This document shows, in pieces, positions 25,859 to 34,850 of a DNA stretch of 64,000 nucleotides. A model generated the notes under the pieces. It did no database searches. It saw only the letters and a list, made by a program, of their open reading frames with translations, and was not told the DNA's origin. A program made the position numbers and the translations under genes. This stretch comes from Paraburkholderia tuberum STM678 (GTDB lineage Bacteria; Pseudomonadota; Gammaproteobacteria; Burkholderiales; Burkholderiaceae). Within the stretch, counting starts at the first letter, position 1, and the number at the start of each line of letters is the position of its first letter. The stretch covers positions 62,001 to 126,000 of the forward strand of contig NZ_CADFGP010000002.1 of the NCBI RefSeq assembly GCF_902833905.1, written 5' to 3'.

Positions 25859-27178
25859 TTACGGCTGACGCGTTTCGTGCGTGAACTTCAGCGTGACGAC
25901 GGTAACGAGACCGAGGAAGATCAGGAACACGGCAACCGGCCAGTAGGCCTGGTAGTGCGCGAGCAGCGCGGTCGCGATCAGCGGCGACAGGCCGCCCGCG
26001 AAGATCGACGCGACTTCGTGACCGAGCGCCACGCCGGAATAACGGACTTCGGTGCTGAACAGTTCGCCGACGAGCGCTGGCAGCGTGCCGATCATCGCGC
26101 CGTGGCAGACGGCCGTGCCGAGCAGAAGCGCGAGCCAGATCAGCGGCGTGGACTGCGTGTTGAGCAGCCAGAAGAACGGAAACGCCATCACCACGAGCGA
26201 CACCGCGCCGATCATATACACCGGCTTGCGCCCGATGCGGTCCGACAGCTTGCCCCACGCGAGCATCGCGCCCATTTCGACCACCATCGCGAGCATCACG
26301 CCGGTCAGCATCACCGAATTCGAAATGCCGACGAACTTGCCGTACACGAGCGAAAACGCGAGAAAGATATAGGCGCCGCCGTTTTCCGCGACCCGCAGAC
26401 CCATCGCCATCAGGATCTCTTTCGGGTGACGCTTGATCGCTTCGAGCACCGGCATATGCGCGGTCTTGCCGGCTTTCTCCGCGTTCTCGAAGTCGCGACT
26501 CTCCGGCAGGTTGTGACGGATGTACACGCCGAGCGCGAAAATCACGATGCTCGCGAGAAACGGCAGACGCCATCCCCATGACATGAACTGATCGTGCGGC
26601 AGCGCTTGCGCCGCGAGGAACGCGCCTGCCGACAGCACGAAGCCGCCGCCCACGCCGAGCTGACTCCACGCCGCGAAATAGCCGCGTTTTTCGGGCGGAG
26701 CGTTCTCGCTGATCATCAGCACGCCGCCGCCCCATTCGCCACCTGATGCGATGCCTTGCAGCAAGCGCAAGCCCACGAGCGCCGCGGGGGCGGCCAGACC
26801 GACGTGCTCGTAGGTCGGCAACAGCCCGATGCCGAAGGTCGCAAAGCCCATGATCAGCAGCGTCCAGACGAGCGACGCGCGGCGTCCATAGCGGTCGCCG
26901 ATATGCCCGAACACGATGCCGCCCAGCGGACGCGCGACGAAGCCGATCGCAAACGCGGCAAACGCCCCGATCGTGCCGATCAACGGGTCCGCGTGCGCGG
27001 GAAAGAAAAGTTGCCCGAGCACGAGCGCAGCCGCGGTGCCGTACACGAAAAAGTCGTACCACTCCATCGCGTTGCCGGCCACCGACGCAATGATGATTTT
27101 CCTGAGTGCGCGATCCGACTCTTCTGTGGCGCGCCCGGCCGCGATCGGGGATTGAACGGAGGACATGTCTGCTCGCAT
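25859..27178 (-). CDS. MFS transporter, metabolite:H+ symporter (MHS) family
   Basis: This is a 439-residue carrier with 12 predicted helices. MEWYDFFVYGTAAALVLGQL in helix 1 and GHIGDRYGRRASL in the first loop are the MHS/ProP signature shared with KgtP and ShiA, and GIASGGEWGGGVLM is the helix-4 motif. It should import an organic acid with protons. ATG 27178 and ATG 27166 are both possible starts; neither has a strong ribosome site. It is a paralogue of the MHS carrier upstream of iacA (30810-32165). Confidence 0.88.
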   Translation of the reverse strand: MRADMSSVQSPIAAGRATEESDRALRKIIIASVAGNAMEWYDFFVYGTAAALVLGQLFFPAHADPLIGTIGAFAAFAIGFVARPLGGIVFGHIGDRYGRRASLVWTLLIMGFATFGIGLLPTYEHVGLAAPAALVGLRLLQGIASGGEWGGGVLMISENAPPEKRGYFAAWSQLGVGGGFVLSAGAFLAAQALPHDQFMSWGWRLPFLASIVIFALGVYIRHNLPESRDFENAEKAGKTAHMPVLEAIKRHPKEILMAMGLRVAENGGAYIFLAFSLVYGKFVGISNSVMLTGVMLAMVVEMGAMLAWGKLSDRIGRKPVYMIGAVSLVVMAFPFFWLLNTQSTPLIWLALLLGTAVCHGAMIGTLPALVGELFSTEVRYSGVALGHEVASIFAGGLSPLIATALLAHYQAYWPVAVFLIFLGLVTVVTLKFTHETRQP

Positions 27179-27337
27179 TTGAATTGGGGGGATGGCGGCC
27201 TTTCAGAAAAGGCTTCGCACGATACGCAGTGTCGAGGCGACAGATAGTGGCGTCAAATTAGCCGAAAAGCAGGGCGGGTATCAGTGCAGCTAATATGCCC
27301 GGCGTGCCCGGGCACCCGCGGGCAAGCTCACGGGCGC

Positions 27338-28258
27338 TCAGCGTGCCGGCTGATGAAACATCGTATGGATGGTCTCGCGCAGCCACGCGATGCCGGGGTC
27401 CGCCGCGAACTGCGAGTGGCAGTGCACCTGGATTTCGATCGGCGGCAGCGAAAACGGCAGCGGCAGAATCCGGAACGCCTTGCCGCGGTTGAAGCGCTTC
27501 GCGATGCTTTTCGGAAAGATCACGGCAAGATCGGTATTCATCACGATCTCGGGCGCGACGACGAAATGCGGCAGCCGCAGCACGACCTCGCGCTTCAGGT
27601 TCAGCTCGTCGAGCCATTGCTCGACCATCCGATGCCCGGTCGCATTGGTGCTCGCGTACACGTAGCGTAGCGCGGTCAGATCTTCGCGGCTCGGCCTCGT
27701 CTTGCGCAGCGGATGACCGGCGCGCACCACGCACACGTGCTCGTCGACGAACAGCGTCCGGCTCACGCAGCCCGCGTCGAGACCCGGCACATAGCCGAGC
27801 GCGAGATCGACTTCGCCGGCGCGCATCGCCGCGCTGACCGACTCGACCGGCACGTTGGCAACCTCGATGCGGATGCCGCGCGCTTCGCGATCGAGCAGCG
27901 CGGCGAGCGGGGGCAAGAAGTAGAACTCCGACATGTCCGACATCGACACGCGAAACACCCGTCGCGCGGTCGACGGCTCGAACTTCGCCAGCTGCTGCAC
28001 GGCTTCGTTGATGATCGCGAACGCTTGCGCGAGCGGCGGATAGAGGCGGTACGCGGCATCGGTGGGGACCATGCCATTGGGCGTGCGCGAAAACAGCGGG
28101 TCTTCGAACAGAGTGCGCAGACGGCGCAGCGCATGACTGACCGCCGGTTGCGTGAGACCGAGCCGATCGCCGGCCGCCGTCAGACTGCGCAGGTCCCAGA
28201 TCGCGAGGAACACGCGTAGAAGATTCAGATCGGCGATGCCGGGATTCAGCTTGTTCAT
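27338..28258 (-). CDS. LysR family regulator downstream of the iacA-iacG operon
   Basis: This 306-residue LysR protein has HTH sequence DLNLLRVFLAIWDLRSLTAA and TQPAVSHALRRLRTLFEDPL and a LinR/NodD-type effector domain (RVFRVSMSDMSEFYFLPPLA). It closely parallels the LysR at 19536 in length and sequence style. It follows the EthD-like gene by 49 bases on the same strand and may be co-transcribed with iacA-iacG. I chose ATG 28258, where the LysR domain begins. Confidence 0.87.
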   Translation of the reverse strand: MNKLNPGIADLNLLRVFLAIWDLRSLTAAGDRLGLTQPAVSHALRRLRTLFEDPLFSRTPNGMVPTDAAYRLYPPLAQAFAIINEAVQQLAKFEPSTARRVFRVSMSDMSEFYFLPPLAALLDREARGIRIEVANVPVESVSAAMRAGEVDLALGYVPGLDAGCVSRTLFVDEHVCVVRAGHPLRKTRPSREDLTALRYVYASTNATGHRMVEQWLDELNLKREVVLRLPHFVVAPEIVMNTDLAVIFPKSIAKRFNRGKAFRILPLPFSLPPIEIQVHCHSQFAADPGIAWLRETIHTMFHQPAR

Positions 28259-28307
28259 GCGCAGCTCTCGCAAACTAAGGCATGTCGCTGGCCGCGCGAC
28301 GCGCCGG

Positions 28308-29018
28308 TCAATATGCGGCGAGGTTACCGTAGATGCTGCGCATTGCAAAATGCGGCGTCGCCCCGCTGTATGGCGGCAGCGCGTGGAAGTCGCGGCGCAT
28401 CGCATCGCGCACCGGCGACGCGAGCGCATCGGTGAGCGCGCTCGCATCGTCGAACACGATCTTGTTGCGTTGCATCGCGCTCGCGCGCGCAAACGGCAAA
28501 CCGCTGCGGCTGTCGATGCGCGTGTAGATCTCCATTTCGCGCAGCGCCGGCAATTGCAGCATCAACGGCGGATGATGCGCCAGATAGTGCGTAAGCCACG
28601 CGTTGAAGTCTTGCGCGACGCCTTCGTATGCGACCAGATAGGTGCAGCGTTGCGCGTTGTCTTCGACCGACGCAGCCTGCGGTGGCGCGAAGATGCGCAC
28701 GGCCATCACCTGCTGCGAGAAGCTTTGCGGGCTGAATCCGGCGCGCATGGCCGAATGCAACGCGTGCGCGATCGCGCCGTCAGGTTCGAGCGCGGCTTCG
28801 AGCGGCTCGAGTTCGTCGAAGTACCACTGCAGCACGCATGACGGCGCATCGGCCGCCGGCGCGATACGCGCATCGACCTGTCCCGCGATCGGCTCGTGCA
28901 CGATCAGCTTGCGCAGCCCCGCGACTTGCGTGGTGGCCCGCAGCAGCGCGCGCGGGTCCGTGAGCGATTGCCGCGCGTCGCTCGTGCCGATCAGAAAGAG
29001 ACAGACCTGCATCGTCAT
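28308..29018 (-). CDS. EthD-like protein of unknown function in the iac operon
   Basis: This 236-residue soluble protein contains two halves that each look like a dimeric alpha/beta barrel (QVCLFLIGTSDARQSL..., and ...RCTYLVAYEGVAQDFNAWLT then LREMEIYTRIDSRSGLPFAR). EthD-type proteins accompany oxygenases without a known catalytic role. Its ATG overlaps the flavin-reductase stop by ATGA with GAGG upstream, so it is made with IacA and IacG. Similar genes occur in some iac clusters, but I cannot name this one securely. Confidence 0.75.
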   Translation of the reverse strand: MTMQVCLFLIGTSDARQSLTDPRALLRATTQVAGLRKLIVHEPIAGQVDARIAPAADAPSCVLQWYFDELEPLEAALEPDGAIAHALHSAMRAGFSPQSFSQQVMAVRIFAPPQAASVEDNAQRCTYLVAYEGVAQDFNAWLTHYLAHHPPLMLQLPALREMEIYTRIDSRSGLPFARASAMQRNKIVFDDASALTDALASPVRDAMRRDFHALPPYSGATPHFAMRSIYGNLAAY

Positions 29019-29536
29019 GCCGCCTCGCAAGCCGCGACACCGGCACGCGCAAGCCGGTGGAACTGCCTGCCGAAGTAGACGAGGCCATCGCCGTCATCGC
29101 GCGTGGCGATCCGTTCGATCCGCACGAACATCACCGAGTGCGAGCCCACCGTCTTGCTGTCGACGATCTGTCCTTCGAGGCTCGCGAGCGCGTCGCCAAG
29201 CACCGGAGCGCCGAGCGCTCCCGGCTGCCACGCGCATTGATCGAAACGCGCGTCCATCGAGCAACCCGTCATGCCCGCGAACACGCGCGCCAGCTCCTGG
29301 CAGTGCGCGCCAAGGATGTTGATGCACAGGTTCGCGTTTTCGTGCATCACGTCATGCACATAGCTCGATTGATTGATGCACACCAGCATGGTCGGTGGCG
29401 TATCGGTCACCGAACAGACCGCGCTCGCGGTGATGCCGCAGCGCCCGCGCGGACCATCGGTCGTGATGATGTTGACGGCCGCGCCGAGGCAAGCCATCGC
29501 GTTGCGGAAGTGCGTGCGCGTTTCGTCGTGCGTCAT
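29015..29536 (-). CDS. iacG: Flavin reductase (IacG)
   Basis: This 173-residue protein is of the HpaC/flavin reductase fold. FRNAMACLGAAVNIITTDG opens the FMN-binding barrel, GRCGITASAVCSVTDTPPTML is the family core, and VMFVRIERIA...LVYFGRQFHRL closes it. It supplies reduced flavin to the monooxygenase IacA, encoded 20 bases upstream. The start ATG 29536 has AGGAG 10 bases before it. A remnant of a second copy is at 14244-14365. Confidence 0.87.
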   Translation of the reverse strand: MTHDETRTHFRNAMACLGAAVNIITTDGPRGRCGITASAVCSVTDTPPTMLVCINQSSYVHDVMHENANLCINILGAHCQELARVFAGMTGCSMDARFDQCAWQPGALGAPVLGDALASLEGQIVDSKTVGSHSVMFVRIERIATRDDGDGLVYFGRQFHRLARAGVAACEAA

Positions 29537-29556
29537 GACAGTCGCTCCTACGTCGC

Positions 29557-30774
29557 TCAGGGATAGGGCGTGACCGGCGGTATGCCGACGAACAGCGCGC
29601 CCGACGCGTCGTAGGTGCCTTCGCCGAGAAACGCGTGCTGCGTGACGACGATCGAATCGCGCACCATCCGCTGCATGCGGCTCTCGCGATAGATCGCGCC
29701 GATGCCAGCCATCTTGTACGCCTGCATGACCACCTCGGCGCACGTATGCGCGGCATGCGTCGCGGAGAGCCGCAGCAGATTGGCCTCGCTGGGCGACACG
29801 GGGTCGCCCGCCATGACCGTGCGCCACGAAGTTTGCGCCGACTCGAAGAAGAACGCGCGCGCGCTGCGCAGATTCGCTTCCGCCTGCGCGAGACCCGAGC
29901 GATAGTACGCGCGGTCGGCAAGACGCGGCGCGCCGGTCGTCGTTCTGGTTACGCCGGACATACCGGCCAGCAGGTCGAGCGCCGCGCGCGCGAGCCCGAG
30001 GTTCACCGCCGCATGCACCTGTGCCTGATATGCGACGGCGGGGTAGCGGTAGAGCGGCTCGTCGATCAGCGGCGCACCGCCGCGCACGAAGGTCCATTGC
30101 TCGTCGACGAACCTGTTTTTCAGGCGCAGATCGTGGCTCCCGGTGCCTTGCATGCCGACCACGTTCCAGTTGTCGACGATCTCGACTTCGCTCGCCGGAA
30201 ACACGGCCGTGAACGGCTTGCCCGCGTTCGCGTCGCCGACCTTGCCCGGCGCGCCACCGATGCCGACGCCGAGCCAGTCCGCGCCCTTGCAGCCGCTCGC
30301 GAAACGCCATTGACCCGACACGACGTAGCCGCCGGGCGCACGCTCGGCCGGTTGCAGGGGATACAGGCCGCCCGCGAAAACCTGGTCCGGACCGGACGCG
30401 TAGATGCGGGCCTGAGTCTCGACCGGCAGCGACGCAAGATACGTGTTCGCGGAGCCAAAGGCCGCGACCCATGCGGTCGAACCATCGGCGATCGCGATGC
30501 GTTCGAGCATCGCCAGAAACTGTGGCGGCGGCAGCGCGTCGCCGCCGAAGCGTTTCGGCGTGCTCGCGCGGAAGATGCCCGCGCGCTTCATCTTCACGAT
30601 CATGTCGCGCGGGACGTGTGAAACCGCATCGAACTCGTCGCGGCGACGCTCGACTTCGGTGATCAGGTCATCGAGCGACAGCGGGCCCGTGTATTCGGGG
30701 TAGTCCTCCTGCGTGTCGATGATGGGTGCGTCGGCGGTGCAAGCGCGGGCGCTGGCGGTATGAACGGCGTGCAT
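29557..30774 (-). CDS. iacA: Acyl-CoA dehydrogenase-like flavin monooxygenase (IacA)
   Basis: This 405-residue protein has the acyl-CoA dehydrogenase fold but belongs to the flavin-dependent monooxygenase branch with HpaB/HsaA relatives (FRASTPKRFGGDALPPPQF; SGQWRFASGCKGADW; HAFLGEGTYDASGALF). IacA starts indole-3-acetate degradation by oxygenating the indole ring with reduced flavin from IacG. I chose ATG 30774 (MHAVHTA) because AGAGG precedes it; an in-frame ATG lies 13 codons upstream at 30813, and the open frame extends much further through the MFS gene. It is 35 bases after the MHS carrier, and one operon is likely. Confidence 0.88.
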   Translation of the reverse strand: MHAVHTASARACTADAPIIDTQEDYPEYTGPLSLDDLITEVERRRDEFDAVSHVPRDMIVKMKRAGIFRASTPKRFGGDALPPPQFLAMLERIAIADGSTAWVAAFGSANTYLASLPVETQARIYASGPDQVFAGGLYPLQPAERAPGGYVVSGQWRFASGCKGADWLGVGIGGAPGKVGDANAGKPFTAVFPASEVEIVDNWNVVGMQGTGSHDLRLKNRFVDEQWTFVRGGAPLIDEPLYRYPAVAYQAQVHAAVNLGLARAALDLLAGMSGVTRTTTGAPRLADRAYYRSGLAQAEANLRSARAFFFESAQTSWRTVMAGDPVSPSEANLLRLSATHAAHTCAEVVMQAYKMAGIGAIYRESRMQRMVRDSIVVTQHAFLGEGTYDASGALFVGIPPVTPYP

Positions 30775-30809
30775 GCGCGTTACCTCTTGATTCGGTGATG
30801 TGAACGATG

Positions 30810-32165
30810 TCATTCGGTTTCCTGATGCGCTTCGATGCGCATCGCTTTCGGATAGGTCTCCCGGGCGAGCAGCGTCGCGATCACGGTGATCAGACCGAGC
30901 ACGCCGAGATACAGAGCGACCGGCGTCGCGCTGCGATAGTGCGCGAGCAGCGCCGTGGCGATCATCGGCGACAGGCCGCCGCCGAGCACCGAGGAGATTT
31001 CGCGCCCGATGCCAAGCCCCGAGAAGCGCAGATGTACCGGCAACAGTTCGCTGATGAACGCGGGCTGCGCGCCTTCGAGGATGCCGAGCGTGAGGCTGTT
31101 CGCCAGCACGAGGGCCGTGATCACTTTCCAGTATTCGCCGGAGCCGAGCAGCGCAAAGTACGGCCATGCGACAAGCACCAACGCAATCGCGCCGGCGAGA
31201 TACACGGGCTTGCGTCCGACCTTGTCGGTCAGGTAGCCGAAGAACAGCGAGAACGGAATCATCAGCAGCATCGAAAGAGTCAGGCCGCCGAGGATCCAAC
31301 TCGATTTGATGCCGAGGAACTGGCCATACGCGATCGAGAACGCGAAGAAGATGTACGACGCACCGCCTTCGCCGAAGCGCAAACCGAAGATCGTCAGCAC
31401 TTCGCGAGGACATTGCCGCAACACTTCGATCACCGGCATGCGGGTGTCGCGACGCGTTGCCTTCGCTCGAGCGAACGCGGCGCTTTCGCCGACCGAGCGG
31501 CGCATCCACAAACCCAGTGCGACGAGTGCGGCGCTGCAGAGGAACGGAATGCGCCAGCCCCAGCTCAGGAAATCGGCAGACGACAGGTTCCGCACCAGCA
31601 GGAACGCACCGGTCGACAGCACGAAGCCGAGCGCCGCGCCGCACGGACTCCATGCGGCGAGCGCGCCGCGCTTCGATTGCGGCGCGTTCTCATGGATCAG
31701 CAGGATGCTGCCGCTCCATTCGCCGCCCGCGGCGAGCCCCTGCACGATGCGCAGACACACGAGCAGCGCCGGCGCGGCGAGGCCGATCTGCTGGTAGGTG
31801 GGCAGCACGCCCATCAACATAGTCGCCGTGCCCATCGCGAACAGCGTCAGCATCGTCACGAGCTTGCGCCCGTAGCGGTCACCGAGATGTCCGCACAGCA
31901 CACCGCCGATCGGCCGCGCGATGAAGCCGACCGTGAAGCCGCCGAACGCGGCGATGGTGCCGGTGAGCGGATCGCTGCCGACGGGGAAGAACAGCTTGCC
32001 GAATACCAGCGCGGCGGCCGTTCCATACAGGAAGAAGTCATACCATTCGAGGATTTGACCCAGCACGGCGGTCGTGACCGCGCGTCGTACGCCGCTCGTC
32101 GCGGCGGCGGATCGGCGTGATGCGAGCGGGGCGCTCAGATCGGAATTCACGGCGTCAGAGTTCAT
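30810..32165 (-). CDS. MHS-family transporter, probable indole-3-acetate importer
   Basis: This is a 451-residue MFS carrier of the metabolite:H+ symporter family: EWYDFFLYGTAAALVFGKLF in helix 1, GHLGDRYGRKLV in the loop and GLAAGGEWSGSILL in helix 4, with 12 hydrophobic segments. It starts the minus-strand run MFS-iacA-iacG-EthD-like-lysR. Carriers are common in iac clusters, so uptake of indole-3-acetate or a related acid is the natural guess; direct evidence is absent. Intergenic sequence upstream (32166-32800) holds distal iterons. Confidence 0.85.
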   Translation of the reverse strand: MNSDAVNSDLSAPLASRRSAAATSGVRRAVTTAVLGQILEWYDFFLYGTAAALVFGKLFFPVGSDPLTGTIAAFGGFTVGFIARPIGGVLCGHLGDRYGRKLVTMLTLFAMGTATMLMGVLPTYQQIGLAAPALLVCLRIVQGLAAGGEWSGSILLIHENAPQSKRGALAAWSPCGAALGFVLSTGAFLLVRNLSSADFLSWGWRIPFLCSAALVALGLWMRRSVGESAAFARAKATRRDTRMPVIEVLRQCPREVLTIFGLRFGEGGASYIFFAFSIAYGQFLGIKSSWILGGLTLSMLLMIPFSLFFGYLTDKVGRKPVYLAGAIALVLVAWPYFALLGSGEYWKVITALVLANSLTLGILEGAQPAFISELLPVHLRFSGLGIGREISSVLGGGLSPMIATALLAHYRSATPVALYLGVLGLITVIATLLARETYPKAMRIEAHQETE

Positions 32166-32346
32166 GGCTCAGGGAGAACGAAGATTGAGGTTCCCGCATG
32201 ACGATGGCTCTACGCAGCGGGGCGAATCACATCCGGACGACATGGCTGCACGATATGAGCGGCGATAAACGCGGTCAAATTCGGGCCAAAAATGGTCGAT
32301 ATGAATGGCGTGCATGGGCGAGGCCCGGATCGAGCGACGCGCGAAT

Positions 32347-32768
32347 GGTGAGGAGTTCCAGGAGGTGGCGTTACGGTGAGGGTTTACGGGAGCGGTGGGC
32401 GGGATGCGCGACGGCTCACGCGGTGCGCGTCGGAACGGCGATGGGGATGAGGTGCGTCGAAGCGCGCAGCACGTGCTTCGCTGGCTTCAACGTTGCGGTG
32501 AACGATTGCGTTTCGGACCAGCGAGCGCGGAGCGCGTCGACGTCCAGTGCGCGAAAAACACGCTCGAATGCAGGCCTAAAAGTTGAAGCGAGCCTGTTGA
32601 GGTGAGGTCTTCCAGGATGGTGAGGATTTCCAGGAGTCGAGAGAACGACGCTTTGTGCGCCATGGTGAGGAGTTCCAGGAGGTCGACCCCGCATTCGAGA
32701 CCTCGCGCTCGCGGCAATTGCTCAATCCGGGTAGAACGGAAGCCTTTGGCTCCCGAAAAACCTCACCT
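32347..32768. repeat. Distal iteron cluster 3: five forward and one reverse copy
   Basis: Forward copies are at 32347 and 32664 (both GGTGAGGAGTTCCAGGAGG), 32375 (GGTGAGGGTTTACGGGAG), 32601 (GGTGAGGTCTTCCAGGA) and 32619 (GGTGAGGATTTCCAGGAG). The last two are spaced 18 bases apart. A reverse copy CTCCCGAAAAACCTCACCT starts at 32750. Four of the six are the CAGGAG subtype. I see no gene in 32166-32800. Confidence 0.87.
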
Positions 32769-32800
32769 GGGGGCGATCGCTCACGTTGCGTACGGCTCCG

Positions 32801-33319
32801 TCAGAACTTTACCTTCAGCTGAAAACCAATCGTAAAGGGCAGATTGTCCGATGGGATCGGCGGAATGACGATGAAGTTCGCGCCGACGCGCTTGTATTCG
32901 AGCATCACGATCGGCGCGACCACCGGGCCGATCGTGTGATTGCTGCCAAGCCCCCAGTTGCCATAGTTATAGCCGGAGATGATCCCGCCGATCGCCGCGA
33001 TCCGCACGATTCCCCAATGCGCGAACTCCGGCGCCCACACGCCGCCGCCGTAGTAGGACGGCCGACGCAGCGAGTTGCGAAAGCCGCCGGCCGTCAGCGC
33101 CCACTGGTTGTTCAGCCAGCATTCGACGCCAAGCCCGGGATTGAACTGCTCGAAGTGCGTATCGGGATCGGGGTTGATGTGATACGAGCCGAGCATCGCG
33201 TCGACCCATACACCGCCGTCACACCAGTTGCCCGCGTGCGCCGCGGAGAGCGCCGCGAAGCTGGCGAAAAGCGCCACCGCGGCGCGCCGGATATTCTTGT
33301 TCATCTGCCTGAAGTGCAT
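32801..33319 (-). CDS. Predicted outer-membrane beta-barrel protein of unknown function
   Basis: This 172-residue protein has a signal peptide (NKNIRRAAVALFASFAALSA, cleavage after AHA near residue 29). The mature part is rich in alternating aromatic/small residues (DAMLGSYHINP, WALTAGGFRNSLRRPSYYGG, IGFQLKVKF) and ends in Phe, as outer-membrane barrels do. Size and strand pattern fit an eight-stranded barrel of the PagP/OmpA-like class, but no catalytic motif is recognisable. ATG 33319 has GGAG close upstream; ATG 33304 is the alternative. It stands alone between two intergenic gaps. Confidence 0.72.
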   Translation of the reverse strand: MHFRQMNKNIRRAAVALFASFAALSAAHAGNWCDGGVWVDAMLGSYHINPDPDTHFEQFNPGLGVECWLNNQWALTAGGFRNSLRRPSYYGGGVWAPEFAHWGIVRIAAIGGIISGYNYGNWGLGSNHTIGPVVAPIVMLEYKRVGANFIVIPPIPSDNLPFTIGFQLKVKF

Positions 33320-33568
33320 TTCTTCTCCGTCACCGGTCGAGCGCCGGTGTCATGGTGTTCTGGCGATCCGCGTGCCGCCCGTCGCGCACTGTATCTGAAG
33401 CCGTGCGGTCGATGTCGAGGACTCGCTCGGCTGGCCGGGCACGCGACGTGCCCCCGCTGCCGGAACCGCCACGATAACGGAGAACCGATGGCGCCGTGAT
33501 GAACAAGCGGTGAAGAAGTTCGCGGCGCGCATCGGGTGCGCCGCCGGCGATGAATGTGGTGGGAACGT

Positions 33569-34048
33569 CTACAGACCGAGATCGGACAGGCTGGAGTGAT
33601 CGTCGGGCCGCCGGCCGAGCGGCCAGCGATACAAGCGGTCGGCTTCGCGGATCGGCAGGTCATTGATGCTTGCGTGACGATACGCCATCAGACCATGCTC
33701 GTTGAACTCCCAGTTCTCGTTGCCATACGAGCGGAACCAGTTGTTCGAATCGTCGTGCCATTCGTACGCGAAGCGCACCGCGATGCGGTTGTCGGTGAAC
33801 GCCCACAGCTCCTTGATCAGCCGATAGTCGAGCTCCTTCGCCCACTTGCCGCGCAGAAAGCCGACGATCTCCGCGCGGCCATGCACGAATTCGGCGCGGT
33901 TGCGCCACACGCTATCCGTCGTGTACGCGAGCGATACGCGCTCGGGTTCGCGGGTGTTCCACGCATCTTCCGCGGCGCACACTTTCTGTATCGCGGTATC
34001 GCGAGTGAATGGCGGCAGCGGCGGGCGGGCTTCGATCGTATCGGCCAT
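33569..34048 (-). CDS. DUF1348 / SnoaL-like NTF2-fold protein
   Basis: This 159-residue protein opens with [20 protein letters not shown] and contains [20 protein letters not shown] and [20 protein letters not shown], the hallmark run of the DUF1348 branch of NTF2-like proteins, with no known reaction. It is 13 bases downstream of a TetR gene on the same strand and probably under its control. The short form and conserved Trp/Tyr residues match the family along the full length. Confidence 0.82.
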   Translation of the reverse strand: MADTIEARPPLPPFTRDTAIQKVCAAEDAWNTREPERVSLAYTTDSVWRNRAEFVHGRAEIVGFLRGKWAKELDYRLIKELWAFTDNRIAVRFAYEWHDDSNNWFRSYGNENWEFNEHGLMAYRHASINDLPIREADRLYRWPLGRRPDDHSSLSDLGL

Positions 34049-34061
34049 GATGGTTCCTCAG

Positions 34062-34727
34062 TCAGGTGGTGGTGCGCCGCGATGGCGGCCGTTTGGTTGC
34101 GGCGGGTTTCACTGCCGCATCGAGCAAGGTCTTGCCAACCGCCCGCGCGTCGAGCGCCGCATCGGCTTCGCCGCTCACGAGCGCCACCGCGATCGCGCCG
34201 TCGAGCAGCACGAGCCATTGCCGCGCGAGCGGCGCCGCGCGACGCGCATCGATTTCGGCTTCCACGACGAACGCGACGCATTCGGCACGCACGAAACCGA
34301 GCAGCCGTGCCTTGTGTTTGCGCGCGACGACGCGGATCGGATCGTCGGCGGATTCGATTTCGCCGGCCGCGTTCAGAAACGCGCAGCCATGAAAATCCGC
34401 CGATGCGAACCACTCGCGCAGCACGTCGAACATGCCGAGCAGGCGTCTGCGCGCGCCCTTGCCGCGCCGTTGCGTGCCGGCGATAAACCAGTTCATCCAG
34501 CGCTCGTCGCGCCGTTCGAGCGCGGCCGCGATTAGCGCATCTTTCGACTCGAAATGCGTGTAAAAGCTTTTGCGCGCGGTGCCGGACTGCCGCACGATCG
34601 CATCGACGCCGGTTGCATGGATGCCGCCGGCGTAGATGAGCGCCTCGGCGGCATCGAGCAGCCGCTCGCGCGCCGTGCCGGGCTGGGCCGCGTCATTTGG
34701 ATCGGTCGGAATCGTTTCGTGTGTCAT
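34062..34727 (-). CDS. TetR family transcriptional regulator
   Basis: This is a 221-residue TetR protein: HTH in ARERLLDAAEALIYAGGIHA and VDAIVRQSGTARKSFYTHFE, then a helical ligand domain containing FHGCAFLNAAGEI, a motif often seen beside NTF2-fold or thiol-redox genes. ATG 34727 places the DNA-binding domain near the N terminus; ATG 34763 would put the operator palindrome at 34740-34753 inside the coding region. It likely represses itself and the DUF1348 gene. Confidence 0.84.
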   Translation of the reverse strand: MTHETIPTDPNDAAQPGTARERLLDAAEALIYAGGIHATGVDAIVRQSGTARKSFYTHFESKDALIAAALERRDERWMNWFIAGTQRRGKGARRRLLGMFDVLREWFASADFHGCAFLNAAGEIESADDPIRVVARKHKARLLGFVRAECVAFVVEAEIDARRAAPLARQWLVLLDGAIAVALVSGEADAALDARAVGKTLLDAAVKPAATKRPPSRRTTT

Positions 34728-34739
34728 GGACGAAAAGGT

Positions 34740-34753
34740 AGAACGATCATTCT
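34740..34753. promoter_or_regulatory. Near-palindrome, probable TetR operator
   Basis: AGAACGATCATTCT is symmetric except for one base pair and lies 12 bases upstream of the TetR start, in the 123-base gap before the divergent yceI gene. Autorepression through this site is likely. Confidence 0.5.
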
Positions 34754-34850
34754 CCATCGTCAAGTTTTTCTTCGAGCTTCGGCGCTGTGGGTGCGCTTGC
34801 TGCTATCGTGATGGAGATAGCTTGATCACCGCTCAACCGGAATCGCTTCG

